Assembly: GCA_031285165.1 (NCBI GenBank)
Contig: JAITWR010000145.1
Span: 1-54,232, forward strand
DNA length: 54,232 nt
Direction: 5' to 3'
DNA from: Novosphingobium sp.
Lineage (GTDB): Bacteria > Pseudomonadota > Alphaproteobacteria > Sphingomonadales > Sphingomonadaceae
The translations under genes were made by a program, and so were the position numbers. A model generated the notes under the pieces. It saw only the letters and a list, made by a program, of their open reading frames with translations. It did not search any database and had not been told where the DNA came from. Shown in pieces: positions 1 through 8,862 of this stretch (within the stretch, counting starts at the first letter, position 1; the number at the start of each line of letters is the position of its first letter).

Positions 1-20
1 ATCATTGTATCCTTTGACAC

Positions 21-99
21 GGTTGCCGCCCTTTCCGTTCAGTGGCTTTCAACACCACAACTCTGGCACATCACGATGCCGTCTGGGAGGGCGGCAACC
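21..99. repeat. 79-bp element with 12-bp perfect inverted ends
   Basis: The sequence GGTTGCCGCCCT at 21-32 is the exact inverse of AGGGCGGCAACC at 88-99. The 55 bases between them hold no convincing gene. The element sits directly beside the truncated end of the IS5-family remnant, so it may be a small non-autonomous mobile element or the edge of another insertion. Seen directly: the inverted ends. Inference: mobility. Confidence 0.45.
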
Positions 100-105
100 A
101 CCCCA

Positions 106-264
106 TCTTGGCAAAGCCAACTCATCTCGCGCATGCTGCGCGCGAGTGGTGTCGGTCCACATCGTTGTCTCTCCCAGGTTCTCGAAATTCCCGGGAATCA
201 GCGATCAGGGCAGCCGTCAAGCTATCCTGCTGATATCACTCAACCTGGTTTTCGATCGGACACT
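106..264 (-). pseudogene. IS5-family transposase 5' remnant with IS end (copy 1)
   Basis: On the minus strand an ATG at 162 opens MWTDTTRAQHARDELALP, which matches the characteristic start of IS5-family transposases, and the frame is then lost. The stretch 110-264 is clearly similar, roughly three bases in four by eye, to 25688-25844, and both copies stop matching at the same point (TTTTCGATCGGACACT on the plus strand), which I take to be the IS end. The distance from ATG to that end is about 100 bp in both copies. Everything downstream of the first 18 codons is gone. The remnant lies 13 bp from the dut stop codon. Confidence 0.7.
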
Positions 265-277
265 TGGATTCAGGTGA

Positions 278-742
278 CTAGAGCGCCACCACGCCGCCGG
301 TGGAGCCGAAGCCGCCTTCGCCTCGCGATGTTTCGTCCAGTTCGTCGACCTTGAGCCAGCTTGCCTGCACTACCGGCGCCAGTACGAGCTGGGCAATGCG
401 GTCGCCGCGCAGGATTTCGAACGGTGCGGCGCCGTGGTTGATCAGGATCACTTTCAATTCGCCGCGATAGTCCGAATCGATCGTGCCCGGCGTGTTGGGC
501 ACGGTGATGCCGTGCTTGAGCGCGAGGCCCGAGCGCGGGCGCACCTGGATCTCGTAGCCCGGCGGGATAGCCAGCGCGAGGCCGGTCGCGACGGCATGGC
601 GCGCGCCCGGCTCCAGAATCATGCCTTCGGCTGCGAGCACGTCCATGCCGGCGGCGCCTGCGGTGGCATAGGCCGGCAGTTCCAGCCCCTCGAAATGGGC
701 CAGGCGCTTGACCCGTACCGGAATGCTATTGTGCGAGTGCAA
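278..742 (-). CDS. dut: dUTP diphosphatase
   Basis: Hydrolyses dUTP to dUMP and pyrophosphate, keeping uracil out of DNA and supplying dUMP for thymidylate synthesis. All five trimeric dUTPase motifs are visible in order: AGMDVLA (31-37), RPRSGLA (68-74), [10 protein letters not shown] (86-95, with the catalytic Asp and the Tyr of the uracil pocket), RGDRIAQLV (112-120) and the C-terminal GEGGFGSTG (141-149) that closes over the phosphates. The length of 154 residues is normal. It is the last gene of the leftward operon, and its first 17 bases overlap the end of coaBC, so translation is probably coupled. The IS remnant begins just after the stop. Confidence 0.97.
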   Translation of the reverse strand: MHSHNSIPVRVKRLAHFEGLELPAYATAGAAGMDVLAAEGMILEPGARHAVATGLALAIPPGYEIQVRPRSGLALKHGITVPNTPGTIDSDYRGELKVILINHGAAPFEILRGDRIAQLVLAPVVQASWLKVDELDETSRGEGGFGSTGGVVAL

Positions 743-1946
743 GGGCGATCCTTTCGACGATGGCCCGCCCTACCTCTTCCTTGGGCATTTCGGGAAGATC
801 CTCGGTGCCCGCAGCGGTCACGATATGCACCGTGTTGACTGGCCCGCCCATCACGCTTTGCCTGCCGGGGCCGGATACGTCGTTGGCGATGATCCAGTCG
901 ACGCCCTTGCGCCTGCGTTTGTCCCTGGCATTATCGATCACGTTTTCGGTTTCGGCGGCAAAGCCGATCAGCAGCCCGGGCCGCAGCGGATCGCCGGCAA
1001 CGGTCGCGAGGATGTCGGGATTCTCGGTCAGCAGCAGTGCCGGCGGCGCCGCGCCGCGCTTCTTGATCTTCCCGCCGGCGACATGCAGCGTCCGCCAATC
1101 GGCCACCGCCGCGACCATCACGGCGACATCGGCGGGCAGCGCGCGCTTGACCGCCTCGTCCATTTCCCGCGCGGTCTCGACATCGATGCGGTCCACCCCT
1201 GCCGGCGTCGGCAGCGTTACCGGCCCCGAAACCAGAGTGACTCGTGCGCCCATGGCGGCGGCGGCGGCGGCAATGGCATAGCCCTGCCGGCCCGATGACC
1301 GATTGGCGATGTAGCGCACCGGATCGATCGGCTCGTGCGTCGGCCCGGCGGTCACCAGCACGTGCCGGCCGGCCAGCGGCAGCGGCTGTTGTGCTGGGGG
1401 CGGTGCAATGCCGCAATGCGCGGCGATGCGTGCCCAGATCGCTTCGGGCTCAGGCAGGCGGCCGGCGCCGAACTCGCCGCAGGCCATCATGCCCTCGTCG
1501 GGTTCCACCACCTCGACGCCGGCCGCACGCAGCGTCTCGACATTGCGCACGGTGGCGGCGTGCCGCCACATCCGCAGGTTCATCGCCGGCACTGCCAGCA
1601 CCGGCTTGTCGGTGGCGAGCAGCAGCGTGGCGGCAAGGTCGTCGGCGATGCCTGCGGCCATCTTGGCCAGCATATTGGCGGTCGCCGGGCAGACGACGAT
1701 CAGATCCGCCTGGCGTGAAAGCTGGATGTGCCCCATCTCGACCTCGTTCTTGAGATCCCACAGTGTCGTATGGACGGGGTTTTCGCTGAGTGCGCCGAGC
1801 GCCAGGGGGGTGACGAATCGTGCGCCGCCGTCGGTCAGCACGCAAGTCACCTCGCCCCCGCCCTTGCGGATCAGGCGGATAAGCTCGCAGGACTTGTAGG
1901 CGGCAATGCCGCCGCCCACGACCAGCAGGATACGCGGCGTAGCCAT
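726..1946 (-). CDS. coaBC: Bifunctional phosphopantothenoylcysteine decarboxylase / phosphopantothenate-cysteine ligase
   Basis: Catalyses two consecutive steps of coenzyme A synthesis: ligation of cysteine to 4'-phosphopantothenate (CoaB part) and FMN-dependent decarboxylation (CoaC part). The N-terminal flavoprotein domain shows GGGIAAYKS near residue 11, His73 in MGHIQLSR, the PAMNLRMW motif at 120-127 and the substrate-flap Cys156 in ACGEFG. The CoaB half starts near 194 with [23 protein letters not shown] and has the KIKK motif near 290. I start at the ATG at 1946 (406 aa), behind an AGGGG at a usable distance; an upstream in-frame ATG at 1982 would run into the preceding gene. Operon member, 19 bp after the membrane-protein gene. 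Confidence 0.96.
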   Translation of the reverse strand: MATPRILLVVGGGIAAYKSCELIRLIRKGGGEVTCVLTDGGARFVTPLALGALSENPVHTTLWDLKNEVEMGHIQLSRQADLIVVCPATANMLAKMAAGIADDLAATLLLATDKPVLAVPAMNLRMWRHAATVRNVETLRAAGVEVVEPDEGMMACGEFGAGRLPEPEAIWARIAAHCGIAPPPAQQPLPLAGRHVLVTAGPTHEPIDPVRYIANRSSGRQGYAIAAAAAAMGARVTLVSGPVTLPTPAGVDRIDVETAREMDEAVKRALPADVAVMVAAVADWRTLHVAGGKIKKRGAAPPALLLTENPDILATVAGDPLRPGLLIGFAAETENVIDNARDKRRRKGVDWIIANDVSGPGRQSVMGGPVNTVHIVTAAGTEDLPEMPKEEVGRAIVERIALALAQ

Positions 1947-1965
1947 CGGCGCGCTTTTGCCCCTA

Positions 1966-3147
1966 CTATGGTTCTGGCGCAACGATTTTGCGCGGGCCGG
2001 TCCGCGCGGGGGAGCCGAACGAGGCCGCTGCGACCAGCGAGCGCACCGCCTGTCCCGAAAAGGCCAGGCCGATGAACATCACGGGCGCGATTTCGACGCC
2101 CCAATAGAAGTTGTCGGGCCGCCCGGCGACCATGAAGAGCAGACCATAGCCGAGGAACAGCAGCGTGCCGAACGCGCCGGCCGGCGAGCGCCAGTTCGCC
2201 CAGCCGGTGATCATCAGCATGACCGCCGGACCCGCCAGCCAGTGCGGCAGGAACCGCAGGCTGCTCGACAGGACGATGTTCGACAGCCAGCCCGACAGCC
2301 CGCGCAGGGCCAGCCAGGGGGGCGAAGAAAGGTCGCCCGGCAGCACTTGCATGGCGACGATATGGAGATGGATCGACAGGAGCGCGAGGAACCCGGCGGC
2401 GAGTGCGCTCCAGGCAGCGCCTTCGCGCCAGTCCTGCCGCCGGAACGCCATGGCACCCATCAGCAGCACGAACGGCAGCGCATGTTCGCGAATGGCCAGC
2501 GCCAGGGCGGCGGCGGCCAGGGACCATCCCCACCGACCGGGGCGATGCAGGCCGAAAGCCAGTGCCAGCAGCATGCCGCTCCACAGTTCGTGCAGCGCGA
2601 AATAATGGCGATTGAGCCCCAGCGAGACACCGGCGAACAGGAATGCCAGCGCCAGCCGCCGCTGTTGCGGGGGAGACTCATCGCCCAGCCGCCGCCACCA
2701 GGCCGCCAGCACGGCGAGCACCAGCAGGATCGCCGCCGCAATCTGCCCCGGCACGCCCAGCCAGGCGGCGATATAGGCCAGCGTCGGCAGGCGCACGGCG
2801 AAGCCCGGCCGCACCGGATAGTGGCCGCGGCGATGCTCGGCGACGATGACATCGTAATAGGCCTCGCCCTTGCGGATTCGCGCGATAACGCGGTCGTAGA
2901 GCGCGAGATCCTCGTCGTCCGGCCGCCCGGCCGTTCCGGTCCGCCCGGCGGCCGGGTTCTCGACGGCGGGAGCGGTCTTCACTTGCTGCACGCCCGCGCC
3001 GATCGGCACGAGAGCCGAAGCCAGGATCATCAGTGCGAGTGCGAGCAGCCCCAGGCGGGCACGCCAGCGCGGCCAGCGGGTGAAACGGTCCCGGGCAGGC
3101 GGGTGGCCGGCGTCTAGCCCGGCCCCAGCCCCTGCATCACCGCCCAT
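1966..3147 (-). CDS. Multi-pass membrane protein of unknown function
   Basis: A 393-residue protein with a basic N-terminus (about residues 20-32), a first hydrophobic segment at about 33-53, a soluble stretch at about 55-115 and then about seven further hydrophobic segments to the C-terminus. The loop around residues 96-120 (YYDVIVAEHRRGHYPVRP) followed by an R-x-PTL motif recalls polyprenol-dependent GT-C glycosyltransferase-like membrane proteins, but no diagnostic catalytic motif was found, so no function is assigned. The ATG at 3147 overlaps the last 34 bases of ubiB and the gene ends 19 bp before coaBC, which places it inside the operon between ubiquinone and CoA genes. Confidence 0.8.
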   Translation of the reverse strand: MGGDAGAGAGLDAGHPPARDRFTRWPRWRARLGLLALALMILASALVPIGAGVQQVKTAPAVENPAAGRTGTAGRPDDEDLALYDRVIARIRKGEAYYDVIVAEHRRGHYPVRPGFAVRLPTLAYIAAWLGVPGQIAAAILLVLAVLAAWWRRLGDESPPQQRRLALAFLFAGVSLGLNRHYFALHELWSGMLLALAFGLHRPGRWGWSLAAAALALAIREHALPFVLLMGAMAFRRQDWREGAAWSALAAGFLALLSIHLHIVAMQVLPGDLSSPPWLALRGLSGWLSNIVLSSSLRFLPHWLAGPAVMLMITGWANWRSPAGAFGTLLFLGYGLLFMVAGRPDNFYWGVEIAPVMFIGLAFSGQAVRSLVAAASFGSPARTGPRKIVAPEP

Positions 3148-4676
3148 ACCGCTGCGCCCCCCGCCAATGCCGCGGCAATATAGCCCGGCCAGCGGCGACT
3201 ACCGTGTTTGCGCGCCCACATCAATTCGACGTCGGGCAGTGGCGGCTGCTCGGGCGCGCCGCCGCGCGCGGGGAAGCTCTGCTCGATCCGGCGGATCAGC
3301 GCCGGCAGGCGCAGCAAGGTGCCGGCATCCTCGCGCAGCCGCCCGGCGATGGCGGCTTCGGGGCCAAGCTCGTCGCGGATCCAGCCCTGCACGAAAGGCG
3401 CGGCCACGTCCCACATATTGATGTCGGGGTCGAGCGCCGTCGCCAGCCCCTCGACCATCACCATCGTCTTTTGCAGCAGCAGCAGATGCGGCTGGGTCTG
3501 CATGTCGAAATCGCGGGTGATGGCGAACAGCCCGTCGAGCATCTGGCCGACCGACAGTTCGCTCACCGGCTTGCCGCGCATCGGCTCGCCCACTGCGCGC
3601 AGCGCCGTCGCGAATTCCTCGACCGAATGGTAGCCCGGCACGTATTGCGCCTCGAAATGGATCTCGGCAACGCGGCGATAGTCGCCGGTGGTGAGGCCGT
3701 AGAGGATCTCGGCCAGCCATTGCCGCGCGCGCCGGTCGATCCGCCCCATGATGCCGAAATCGATCGCGACGATCGTTCCGTCGGCCTCGACGAACAGGTT
3801 CCCCTGGTGCATGTCGGCGTGGAAAAAGCCGGCACTGATCGCCTGGCGCAGAAACGTGAGCACCAGCCGCCGGGCGATCCCGGCAAGGTCGTGCCCGGCA
3901 GCGCGCAGGGCAGCGATCTCGCTGATCTTGATGCCGTCGACCCATGCGATCGTCATCACCCGGCCGTTGGTGCGGTCCCAGTCGATTGCGGGGATGCGGT
4001 AGCCTTCCTGGCCCCGCATCGCCTCGGTCAGCTCGGAAGCGGAGGCCGCTTCGCGCCGCAGGTCCAGCTCGCGCACCGTCCAGCGCCTGAAATTGGCGAT
4101 CACCGCGCGCGGGCGCAGCCGCGATGCCTCGCCGCCGAGCGCTTCAAGATGCGCCGCGCCCCATTCGTAAGTCCCGATGTCGCGCGCGAACTTCTCACGG
4201 ATACCGGGACGCAGCACTTTGACCGCGACCCGGCGCCCGTCGGTGGTGACGGCGCGATGGACCTGGGCGACCGAAGCCGCGCCGATCGGTTCCGGCTCGA
4301 TGCTGGCGAAGATTTCCTCGATCGGGCGAGCGAAACTGCTTTCGATCTCGCGGCGGATAAGCGCGAACGATACCGGCGGCAGGCGGTCTTGCAGGCTCAA
4401 CAGGTTGCGCGCCGCTTCCTCACCGACGATGTCGGGCCGCGTCGCCAGCGTCTGGCCGAGCTTGATCGCGGCCGGGCCGATCGCCTGGAAAGCCGCGGCA
4501 TAATCGGGCACGCGCGGCTGTACCGCGCCGATCCGCGCGATGCGGCACAGCCGGCGCACCGGCGCGGGCGTATTCTGTCCCTTCTCGATGATGCGCAGCG
4601 CGCCGTGCCGGGCGAGCACCCGCCCCCAGCGCAGAAACCGCGCGATGTGTGTCGCAGGTGTGGTCAAATCTTCCAC
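3114..4676 (-). CDS. ubiB: UbiB-family ABC1/ADCK atypical kinase for ubiquinone biosynthesis
   Basis: Required for ubiquinone biosynthesis, probably as an ATPase helping lipid precursors reach the Ubi enzymes at the membrane. Family hallmarks are present: the KxGQ motif KLGQ (72-75), the alanine-rich nucleotide loop GAASVAQVH (132-140), the lysine in VAVKVLRPG (about 153), HADMHQGN (287-294) with the catalytic-type Asp, and the DFG triad at 307-309. A single C-terminal hydrophobic segment (about 497-515) anchors it in the membrane. The length of 520 residues fits the family. Its start overlaps the end of ubiE by 13 bp, so the two ubiquinone genes are co-translated. Confidence 0.96.
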   Translation of the reverse strand: MEDLTTPATHIARFLRWGRVLARHGALRIIEKGQNTPAPVRRLCRIARIGAVQPRVPDYAAAFQAIGPAAIKLGQTLATRPDIVGEEAARNLLSLQDRLPPVSFALIRREIESSFARPIEEIFASIEPEPIGAASVAQVHRAVTTDGRRVAVKVLRPGIREKFARDIGTYEWGAAHLEALGGEASRLRPRAVIANFRRWTVRELDLRREAASASELTEAMRGQEGYRIPAIDWDRTNGRVMTIAWVDGIKISEIAALRAAGHDLAGIARRLVLTFLRQAISAGFFHADMHQGNLFVEADGTIVAIDFGIMGRIDRRARQWLAEILYGLTTGDYRRVAEIHFEAQYVPGYHSVEEFATALRAVGEPMRGKPVSELSVGQMLDGLFAITRDFDMQTQPHLLLLQKTMVMVEGLATALDPDINMWDVAAPFVQGWIRDELGPEAAIAGRLREDAGTLLRLPALIRRIEQSFPARGGAPEQPPLPDVELMWARKHGSRRWPGYIAAALAGGAAVWAVMQGLGPG

Positions 4677-5395
4677 CCGGAATGGATCGCGACCAGCCCG
4701 CCGAGGATCGGCTCCACCCGCGTCTGGGCGAAGCCGGCCGCACGGATCATGGCTTCGAATTCGCGCATCGGCGGGAAACGGCGGATCGATTCGATCAGGT
4801 AGCGATAGCTCTCGGCGTCACCGGCGATCGCCTGGCCGATCCTGGGCACCAGCTTGTGCGAATAGGCGTCGTAGGCTTCCTTGAAGCCCGGCCATTCGGT
4901 AGTCGAAAACTCGAGGCAGTAGAAGCGCCCGCCGCGCCTGAGTACGCGGAAAGCCTCGGCCAGCGCCTTGTCGATCCGGGTCACGTTGCGGATGCCGAAA
5001 GCGATCGTACAGGCGTCGAACATGCGGTCGGGGAAAGACAGTTCCTCGGCGTTCTGGCGCGACCAGACGAGGCCGTCCACACCGCGCTTCAAGGCCCGCT
5101 CGATGCCCACGTCGAGCATGTCCTGGTTGATGTCGGATACAGTCACTTCGGCTCCGGCGTCGGCCAGGCGGAAGGCGATGTCGCCGGTGCCGCCGGCGAG
5201 GTCGAGAATCGCCTCGCCCGGCTGCGGCTTCACCCGGCGGACGAAACGGTCTTTCCACAGGCGGTGCAGGCCGCCCGACATGGCATCGTTCATCACGTCG
5301 TACTTGTGCGCGACGCTGGAAAAGACCGCGCCGACGCGCTCCGTCTTTTCCTCGGGGGAAACGTCCTCGTAGCCGAAGGAAACCTGTTCGCTCAT
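4664..5395 (-). CDS. ubiE: Demethylmenaquinone/2-methoxy-6-polyprenyl-1,4-benzoquinol methyltransferase
   Basis: SAM-dependent C-methyltransferase acting on the benzoquinol ring in ubiquinone synthesis. The family signature KYDVMNDAMSGGLHRLWK lies at 31-48 and the SAM-binding motif LDLAGGTGD at 64-72; RNVTRIDKAL and the acidic pair in DINQDM are also typical. The length of 243 residues matches the family. It is the first gene of the leftward operon and faces mutM across only 57 bp, so the two divergent promoters must share that short space. Confidence 0.97.
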   Translation of the reverse strand: MSEQVSFGYEDVSPEEKTERVGAVFSSVAHKYDVMNDAMSGGLHRLWKDRFVRRVKPQPGEAILDLAGGTGDIAFRLADAGAEVTVSDINQDMLDVGIERALKRGVDGLVWSRQNAEELSFPDRMFDACTIAFGIRNVTRIDKALAEAFRVLRRGGRFYCLEFSTTEWPGFKEAYDAYSHKLVPRIGQAIAGDAESYRYLIESIRRFPPMREFEAMIRAAGFAQTRVEPILGGLVAIHSGWKI

Positions 5396-5452
5396 AATAC
5401 GCGCGCCTTAGGGGAGTTTGCGCCCGCGGCAAAGCTTGTTAGCAGGTGCCAC

Positions 5453-6265
5453 ATGCCCGAACTGCCCGAAGTCGAAACCACTGTCCGCGGCCTTGCCCGC
5501 TATCTTGAGGGTGAGCGGATCGCGCAGGTGGCGGTCAACCGGCCGGATCTCAGGCGCCCTTTCCCGCCCGGACTCGTCCAGGCGCTCACCGGCGCGCGGG
5601 TCACGGGCATGGGCCGGCGTGCCAAATACGGTCTCATCCACACCGACCGCGCACAGACGATGGTGTTCCACCTCGGCATGTCGGGCCGCTGGCGGATCGA
5701 GCCCGAGACGCCCGACAGGCACGATCATCTCGTGATCGGCACCGCTTCCGGCCGCGTCCTCGCATTGAACGATGCGCGGCGCTTCGGCTCGGTCGATCTC
5801 GTCGACACCGCCCTGCTCGCAGCCTGGCCGCCTTTCGCCGTGATGGGGCCGGAGCCGCTGGGCGATGCACTCACGCCGCGCCATCTGCACGCAGCTTTCG
5901 CCGGCCGTATCGCGCCGGTGAAGCCGCTGCTGCTCGATCAGCGCATCGTTGCCGGGCTCGGCAACATCTATGTCTGCGAGGCGCTGCACCGCGCGCATAT
6001 CAGGCCCGACAAGGAGGCTGGCCGCATTTCGCGCCCCGCGCTCGAACGGCTGGTCCCGGCGATCCGGGCGGTGCTTGGCGAATCGATCGAGGCCGGCGGC
6101 TCGACGATCCGCGACTATGCCCAGCCCAACGGCGAGCTTGGCTATTTCGCCGCCTCGTGGCGCGTTTATGGCCGCGAGGGTGAGATATGTTCCTGCGGCG
6201 GCACGGTCGAGCGCATGCTCCAGGGCGGGCGGAGCACCTTCTGGTGCCGCAAGTGCCAGAAATGA
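5453..6265 (+). CDS. mutM: Formamidopyrimidine-DNA glycosylase
   Basis: Bifunctional glycosylase/AP lyase that removes 8-oxoguanine and formamidopyrimidines. The ATG at 5453 gives MPELPEVET, placing the catalytic Pro and Glu at mature positions 1 and 2; a longer open frame extends upstream but would bury this N-terminus. The conserved Lys (GMGRRAKYG, residue 58 counting Met) and the helix-two-turn-helix region with NIYVCEALH are present. The C-terminal zinc finger reads C-x-C near 246 and C-x2-C near 265, one residue shorter in the first pair than the textbook C-x2-C form. 270 residues. Divergent from ubiE and upstream of rpsT. Confidence 0.96.
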   Translation: MPELPEVETTVRGLARYLEGERIAQVAVNRPDLRRPFPPGLVQALTGARVTGMGRRAKYGLIHTDRAQTMVFHLGMSGRWRIEPETPDRHDHLVIGTASGRVLALNDARRFGSVDLVDTALLAAWPPFAVMGPEPLGDALTPRHLHAAFAGRIAPVKPLLLDQRIVAGLGNIYVCEALHRAHIRPDKEAGRISRPALERLVPAIRAVLGESIEAGGSTIRDYAQPNGELGYFAASWRVYGREGEICSCGGTVERMLQGGRSTFWCRKCQK

Positions 6266-6295
6266 CGGGGCAGTCGTGCCACGCTGCGCCTGCGC

Positions 6296-6323
6296 TTGAC
6301 GATTCGCATGCCTCCCGCTAAGG
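6296..6323 (+). promoter_or_regulatory. Putative rpsT promoter
   Basis: TTGACG at 6296-6301 is followed, 16 bp later, by CTAAGG at 6318-6323. The -35 match is good and the -10 match weak. It lies in the 155-bp gap between mutM and rpsT, about 100 bp before the rpsT start. Assignment is by motif only. Confidence 0.4.
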
Positions 6324-6334
6324 GCCGCGCTTTC

Positions 6335-6369
6335 CGCGGGGACGGTGCCAGCCGATCCCGCGCTTTTTT
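6335..6369 (+). terminator. GC hairpin plus T6 in the rpsT leader (terminator or attenuator)
   Basis: CGCGGG at 6335-6340 pairs perfectly with CCCGCG at 6357-6362, and after one C there are six T residues (6364-6369). It could end transcripts from mutM or, since a possible promoter lies just upstream, act as an attenuator for rpsT. A competing small hairpin CCGCG (6325-6329) with CGCGG (6335-6339) shares bases with the first arm. Confidence 0.5.
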
Positions 6370-6420
6370 GCATGAGATCGACCACTTACAGGCTGCACGC
6401 CAGCCGGATGAAGGATAGAC

Positions 6421-6681
6421 ATGGCCAATACGCCGCAAGCCCGCAAGCGCATCCGCCGCAATGAGAACCGCGCCCTGATCAACGGCAACCGTGTCAGCCG
6501 AATCCGCACTTTCGTAAAGAAGGTCGAAGCCGCGATCGCCGGCGGTGACAAGACGGCAGCCTCCGCCGCGCTCAGGGAAGCGCAGCCCGAGCTGGCCCGT
6601 GGCGTGGCTCGCGGCGTGCTCCACAAGAACACCGCATCGCGCAAGCTGTCACGCCTGACGAAGCGCGTCGCCGCGCTTTAG
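6421..6681 (+). CDS. rpsT: 30S ribosomal protein S20
   Basis: Primary 16S rRNA-binding protein of the small subunit. The 86-residue lysine- and arginine-rich all-helical sequence begins [17 protein letters not shown] and ends [19 protein letters not shown], both highly characteristic of S20. A GAAGGA ribosome-binding site lies just upstream of the ATG. A strong intrinsic terminator follows at 6737-6767. S20 is known to repress its own translation in enterobacteria; the structured leader here may serve a similar purpose, which is inference. Confidence 0.98.
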   Translation: MANTPQARKRIRRNENRALINGNRVSRIRTFVKKVEAAIAGGDKTAASAALREAQPELARGVARGVLHKNTASRKLSRLTKRVAAL

Positions 6682-7235
6682 AATCGGAAGGCGAGTCGCC
6701 CGCTTTTGCCTTGGGTGAGCGGGACGAAAACGGAACATGGCCGGTGCTGTTGCGCCGGCCATTTTTTCGTGCCCGCAAGACAGTACGACAGTGCGCCGGG
6801 AGAAGTGCTTGAATTACCGTGATTCGGCCGCGGCTCTTCAATTTTATTGCGTTGAATCAATCAGTTGGTAAATTATTTCGCAAATGCTTCAAGCGCCGGC
6901 GTGTCAAGGCACATTATTTCATTTTTTTTGCAGCCAGCGCCTTGCTCTTCGCCTGAAGTCATCCATAACTCGGCTTCCCCGCCGCGAGCATAGGCGTGGA
7001 TATACCAGATTGAGGCATTCGCTATACAGAATGCGCCGGAGTATTGTGTGCGAAAGGGCAGGTTTGTGTGATTCGCGAACCGCATGGTTTGCGCTGAAGG
7101 GCTATTGAATCGGCCGCCTCATCCAGCCGGGTAGGGCAGCTGGATAATGCGGGGAGATGAATCGAATGCACATACTGCCCTCACCGGACAGTGCGTGCGT
7201 TTATATTTGAAGTCTCATTTTGAGAGGATGGCCGT
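6682..7235. other. rpsT-dnaA intergenic region, AT-rich
   Basis: No convincing gene in 554 bp. After the rpsT terminator, about 6820-6950 is markedly richer in A/T than its surroundings, with runs such as AATTTTATTG and a T8 tract near 6923. Three sequences match the DnaA box TTATCCACA at 7 of 9 positions (6959-6967; 6995-7003 and 7139-7147 in the opposite orientation). An inverted repeat ATCCAGC (7121-7127) / GCTGGAT (7139-7145) lies about 90 bp before dnaA. This could be the dnaA promoter with autoregulatory sites; evidence for an origin is weak. Small open frames here lack ribosome-binding sites. Confidence 0.5.
6737..6767 (+). terminator. Intrinsic terminator of rpsT
   Basis: ATGGCCGG (6737-6744) pairs with CCGGCCAT (6755-6762) around a 10-base loop, and the stem runs into a T tract (6762-6767). 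It lies 56 bp after the rpsT stop codon and is the clearest terminator in the window. Confidence 0.9.
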
Positions 7236-8741
7236 GTGACGGTTTCTTCGACAGGGGGGCCGCGTGGAAACGCGATGCCCGGCAAGGGTAAGGTCTGCGA
7301 CGCGAAAATGAACGAGGATACGGAAGCTCTCGATCTCGCCGCGGACTGGTCCGACATCAGCCAGGGTCTGCGCAAGGATCTGGGCCAGCAGCTCCATACC
7401 CAGTGGATCAGGCCGATCCAGCTCGGCTCGTTCTGCAAGGAGACCGGCACGCTCGACCTGTTCCTGCCGACGGAGTTCTCCGCCAACTGGGTGGGGGACC
7501 GTTTTGCCGACCGCCTCTCGCTCGCCTGGAAGATCGCCCGGCCCGACGTGCGTAACGTGCGCATTTCGGTGCATCCCGGCCGCAGGCCCATGCCCGAGCT
7601 GCGCCTGGTCGGCAGCAACGGCAGTGCCCGCCGCCCGGCCAACGACGGCAGCCGGGCATTGCAGGATATGGGCGTTGCCGTGCTCGGCGGCCAGGAATTC
7701 GGCGCGCTCGTCCAGGGCTCGGTCGGGCTCGACCCTTCGCTGACTTTCGCCACGTTCGTCACCGGTGGCGCCAACGTGCTTGCCTGCAACGCCGCGCAGC
7801 GCATGGCTGCGGTCGAGACGCCGCAATTCTCGCCGCTTTACCTCAAGGCTGCCACCGGCCAGGGCAAGACGCATCTGCTCCACGCGATCGGCCACACCTA
7901 TCTTGCGGCGCATCCGCGCGCGCGCATTTTCTACTGCTCGGCCGAACGTTTCATGGTCGAATTCGTCCAGGCGCTGCGCCAGAACCAGATGATCGAGTTC
8001 AAGGCGCGCTTGCGCGGCTTCGATCTGCTGCTGGTGGACGATATCCAGTTCATCATCGGCAAGGCGAGCGCCCAGGAAGAGCTGCTATATACGATCGACG
8101 CGCTGCTGGCTGAGGGCAAGCGCCTCGTATTCGCCGCCGATCGCGCCCCGCAGGCGCTGGACGGTGTCGAGCAGCGCCTGCTGTCGCGCCTGTCGATGGG
8201 CCTCGTTGCCGATATCCAGCCGGCCGATATCGAGCTGCGCCGCGCGATTCTCGAACACCGCCTTGCCCGCTTCGCGCCGAGCGACGTGCCGGCGGATGTC
8301 ATCGAATTCCTGGCGCGCACGATCAACCGCAATGTCCGCGAGCTTGTCGGCGGCCTCAACAAGCTGATCGCCTATGCCCAGCTCACCGGCCAGGCGGTCT
8401 CGCTCCAGCTTGCCGAGGAGCAGTTGACCGATATCCTCTCGGCCAACCGCAGGCGCATAACGATCGACGAGATACAGCGCACCGTCTGCCAGTTCTACCG
8501 CGTCGACCGCACCGAGATGGCATCGAAGCGCCGCGCCCGCGCAGTGGTGCGGCCGCGGCAGGTGGCGATGTACCTCGCCAAAGTCCTGACGCCGCGCTCC
8601 TACCCGGAAATCGGCCGCAAGTTCGGCGGCCGCGATCACTCGACGGTGATCCATGCCGTGCGCCTGATCGAAGACTTGCGCACCCGCGATGCCGACATGG
8701 ACGGCGACGTGCGCTCGCTGCTGCGGCAGCTCGAAAGCTGA
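7236..8741 (+). CDS. dnaA: Chromosomal replication initiator protein DnaA
   Basis: AAA+ ATPase that binds DnaA boxes and opens the replication origin. Domain I covers about 37-110, a short linker follows, then the ATPase domain with Walker A AATGQGKT (205-212) and Walker B LLLVDDIQF (264-272), and the domain IV DNA-binding signature GGRDHSTVIHAV (464-475). The first glycine of the usual GxxGxGKT loop is Ala here. I use the GTG at 7236 because GAGAGGA lies 8 bp before it; an ATG at 7308 (starting MNEDTEALD) is a reasonable alternative and would remove 24 poorly conserved residues. Single gene between rpsT and the E1-like gene. Confidence 0.96.
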   Translation: MTVSSTGGPRGNAMPGKGKVCDAKMNEDTEALDLAADWSDISQGLRKDLGQQLHTQWIRPIQLGSFCKETGTLDLFLPTEFSANWVGDRFADRLSLAWKIARPDVRNVRISVHPGRRPMPELRLVGSNGSARRPANDGSRALQDMGVAVLGGQEFGALVQGSVGLDPSLTFATFVTGGANVLACNAAQRMAAVETPQFSPLYLKAATGQGKTHLLHAIGHTYLAAHPRARIFYCSAERFMVEFVQALRQNQMIEFKARLRGFDLLLVDDIQFIIGKASAQEELLYTIDALLAEGKRLVFAADRAPQALDGVEQRLLSRLSMGLVADIQPADIELRRAILEHRLARFAPSDVPADVIEFLARTINRNVRELVGGLNKLIAYAQLTGQAVSLQLAEEQLTDILSANRRRITIDEIQRTVCQFYRVDRTEMASKRRARAVVRPRQVAMYLAKVLTPRSYPEIGRKFGGRDHSTVIHAVRLIEDLRTRDADMDGDVRSLLRQLES

Positions 8742-8862
8742 TGCCGGGACGGTTGCGTTGCGAAGGCATGGCATCCCGGCCAGGCCCGCGCGGCGCCTGA
8801 GATTTCGCCCTGAGCGTCAGGGAAAGCTTCCGCCTTTCCGCTTGCTCCATTAAGCGGGTGGA

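Noticed and set aside
5..277. Plus-strand open frames of 60-90 codons at the window start
   Set aside because: They run antisense through the IS5 remnant and inverted-repeat element, with no ribosome-binding site or family motif.
6873..7108. Two opposed small open frames (70 and 74 codons) before dnaA
   Set aside because: No ribosome-binding site, unusual composition, and mutually overlapping; more likely chance frames in an AT-rich gap.
6682..7235. Chromosomal origin of replication
   Set aside because: Only 7/9 DnaA-box-like sites are present and no box cluster; the evidence is too weak to annotate.
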